Translations under genes and position numbers: made by a program
Shown: piece by piece, positions 62,501 to 64,000 of the stretch
Position numbering within the stretch: the stretch's first letter is position 1
Layout: each line of letters starts with the position of its first letter
The notes under the pieces: model-generated
The model's database searches: none
Told to the model about the DNA's origin: nothing
What the model saw: only the letters and a program-made list of their open reading frames with translations
Assembly: GCA_020137815.1 (NCBI GenBank)
Contig: CM035354.1
Coordinates: forward strand, 1,793,495-1,857,494
Direction of reading: 5' to 3'
DNA from: Hormiphora californensis
Taxonomy: Eukaryota; Ctenophora; Tentaculata; Cydippida; Pleurobrachiidae
DNA length: 64,000 bases

Positions 62501-64000
62501 CCAGCAGGAATTCTCCCAACATAACAAAAATATCTCAGTGATGGGTGGGTCGATTTAGAGCGGCAAAAAGGCAAAATGTTCAGAGAGCTATTCTCTACTA
62601 CCTACAACAAACTTGTCCAATTCTGATCCGGTCCACTCTCACTTTAAGACCGTCATAACTCTTGTTATAATAGACCAATTTATACCATTTCGCTTTAAAA
62701 CACGGCCAAGCACTAGCACTAAAAGATGTTTTTGGAATTGTGCAGCTACTGTTTACCGTTTTTGAGAAATCGTGTTTCTAAGATTGACGCAAAAATCAGT
62801 ATCTATCTATCTATCGATCTATCGACCTATATATCTTAATTGTGCGAAATTTGAGCCCTTCATAACTTGTGAAGTACAAACGCTAGGAACGTGAAATTTT
62901 TACACAAGAAAGTTCCCTAGTTGGCAACTCTTAATACAAAATTTGAGCTGGATTGGAATAATGGAAGTATGTTTTTTAGCCGCTTGAAAAGGGCCTATCT
63001 GTAAAATAAGTATATAAGCGCTGGCCCGTAAAGGGGCGTTGACAGCCAGTTCCCCTCTCTGCTGTGGGTGTCAGGTTACACTGTACTACTCCTGCATACT
63101 ACTGCTGCAGTAATGGCACTACTTTCACCACAATTGTGTTTCTTGGCCTGGGGTTGGCCCCGGGGCGCTTGCCAGCGCTGTGATGAGAAAGGCTGCTTCT
63201 TCTTATTTTGTAATCTCTACAATGTTCTGGGCTGACACTATCAATCAATGATTATTTAATGCTGTTGGGACCCTGCGTCATAGTCACAATAGCACACATG
63301 TTAAAAGATGTGTTGTTTAGTCTAAAGAATTTTATGTTTGATTAACGCGACGGCCGACGCTAGTTCTGGTCGAATCGTTACGTGTCATCTCCGCCTTTCA
63401 ACTTGTTTTGTTCAAAGGAAGGAGGGTCGAACAAGGCAACTTTCAACAATAGTGGCCATGAATCAGGGTGAGATCATCTGGGGTATCATGTTTCAGGCTT
63501 GGTGTAAACATTCCTAGTGTTGAGATAATTCCTAGTGTAAATTTGTAATTTGAAACTCTAATTAGATCTGCTATAACTGCAGGGGGACCTCATTAGAGTA
63601 TTGCCCTTTGTTATGCCAATGAGTATGGGAGGAGGGAGGGTGACTTTTTTAGACTGTCTTTAAATGTGACCTCCCTTTTGCTTAAACAACGAACAGGGCA
63701 AGAAGTGGGTAGGCGGCAGTCAATGGAAAATATGGAGTAGGGGGTAGGCAGTGTAGAGGGTTTCATGATTTAACTGCCTCTCACACTTTCTCTCCTGCAC
63801 AGGATACAGGAAGTTATGCAGAGGATAGTATCCCCTCTGAAGACGACCTAGAGAGTATCTCTTCCTCTGACGACAGTGGATCAAACCATACCCCCTCCCC
63901 ACCAGCACGATCTAGAACATCAAACCACACTCCCTCCCCACCAACAACATCACGGTCTAAAGGAACATCAAACCACTCTCCATCTCCATTGCGGTCTAAA
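59597..64000 (+). CDS. Unrecognised proline-rich nuclear-type protein (partial, runs off right edge)
   Basis: Five exons in phase: 59597-59677, 59756-59906, 60086-60204, 60373-61116 and 63803 onward. The N-terminal 130 residues are charged and predicted helical (DNPGLKNDLECYF, KFEERLEHLIQSYL) with basic clusters (KKKGRRPS, KKKREK) that could be nuclear localisation signals. Exon 4 is strongly Pro/Gln-rich (PPPGPPSLPPPP, RPPPPPPPGPSWDVPP) and acidic at the end (EIDDDDDETHS). Exon 5 opens acidic (DLESISSSDD) then repeats SNHTPSPPxxSR. I do not recognise a family; the pattern suggests a disordered transcription or RNA-related protein. The 2.7 kb last intron is full of repeats. Confidence 0.72.
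61246..61590. mobile_element. 345-bp MITE with 115-bp inverted arms
   Basis: tacttgaaccaaaaccaaac at the left pairs with its complement ending at 61590; the arms match almost perfectly through a CCCGGGGGCCGGGGTGCTGT block; the centre is unique. TA at both outer ends fits a TA target. Confidence 0.85.
61697..62787. repeat. 155-bp satellite, four units, one interrupted
   Basis: Units start at cgtcttaattatttaagacc: a diverged copy at 61697-61847, then 61848-62002 and 62003-62157 (155 bp each), and a fourth from 62158 split by the element at 62174-62643 and finishing near 62787. Confidence 0.9.
62174..62643. mobile_element. 470-bp foldback MITE with proven TTAA target duplication
   Basis: Ends AGTGAGAGTGGACC and GGTCCACTCTCACT; arms of about 200 bp. 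Flanked by TTAA at 62170-62173 and 62644-62647. The neighbouring uninterrupted satellite units read atTTAAgacc with a single TTAA, the empty site. TTAA duplication is the hallmark of piggyBac-type transposition. Confidence 0.93.
62788..63802. other. Remainder of the last intron
   Basis: atctatctatc/gatctatcgac microsatellite at about 62800-62830; otherwise no gene or recognised element up to the acceptor at 63802. Confidence 0.5.

Overview
This is nuclear DNA of an animal. It holds single-copy eukaryotic genes interrupted by GT-AG introns: NDUFA9, SNRNP40, GOLT1B, a TAF5/TAF5L-like gene, HPS4, a Golgi carbohydrate sulfotransferase, MLH3, a PYCR, mLST8, PIGX, HIBCH, SRP14, a uridine kinase and ARPC2. 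HPS4 and the sulfotransferase point to Metazoa. The many foldback elements, the diverged family members and the mobile-element types suggest an invertebrate, probably an early-branching lineage; the species cannot be fixed from sequence alone. There is no operon-like organisation and no prokaryotic feature.

Layout. 1-1435 (-): 5' part of NDUFA9, which runs off the left edge. 1709-7052 (-): SNRNP40, seven coding exons, with a 0.94 kb palindrome in one intron and a cluster of small repeats in another. 7685-10106 (-): two intronless DRAM/TMEM150-type membrane proteins. 10209-11612: a 1.4 kb palindrome. 12450-12869 (+): GOLT1B. 12870-16060: gene-poor, repeats. About 16060-17535 (+): EF-hand mitochondrial carrier with a frameshifted end. 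18325-20340 (+): unrecognised low-complexity/coiled-coil protein. 21392-23812 (-): TAF5L-like gene with a broken WD half. 24232-26070 (-): HPS4. 26553-27899 (-): sulfotransferase. 28336-30224 (-): multi-OB-fold, POT1-like protein. 30691-34634 (-): MLH3. 34830-35814 (-): PYCR. 36696-39005 (-): mLST8. 39275-40024 (-): PIGX. 40350-41208 (-): membrane glycoprotein. 41443-45783 (-): three HIBCH-type copies, one split by a retrotransposon fragment. About 46100-51870 (+): retroelements (rearranged ORF1-only units, then a PHD-RT-nuclease element). 51963-52280 (+): SRP14. 52659-53408 (+): uridine kinase with three frameshifts. 53777-54416: palindrome. 54773-57268 (+): ARPC2, six exons. 58258-59205 (+): a second ORF1-only element. 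59597 to the right edge (+): unrecognised proline-rich nuclear-type protein whose large intron holds a 155-bp satellite interrupted by a TTAA-flanked element.

The most unusual signal is that tandem repeats repeatedly sit on splice junctions and copy the junction itself. I see this at the NDUFA9 exon 1 donor, the SNRNP40 exon 3 donor, the mLST8 exon 1 donor (an 18-bp unit that also carries a perfect CRE palindrome), and in ARPC2 at the exon 2 acceptor, exon 3 donor and exon 5 donor. A second pattern is a cluster of conserved genes (uridine kinase, SLC25 carrier, TAF5L-like, a membrane glycoprotein) whose frames are broken only by apparent extra single bases, next to many kilobases of intact genes. 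These may be sequence errors, decaying copies or +1 frameshifting. A third is a rich set of foldback/MITE-like elements, one of which has its TTAA target duplication proven by intact neighbouring copies of its target.
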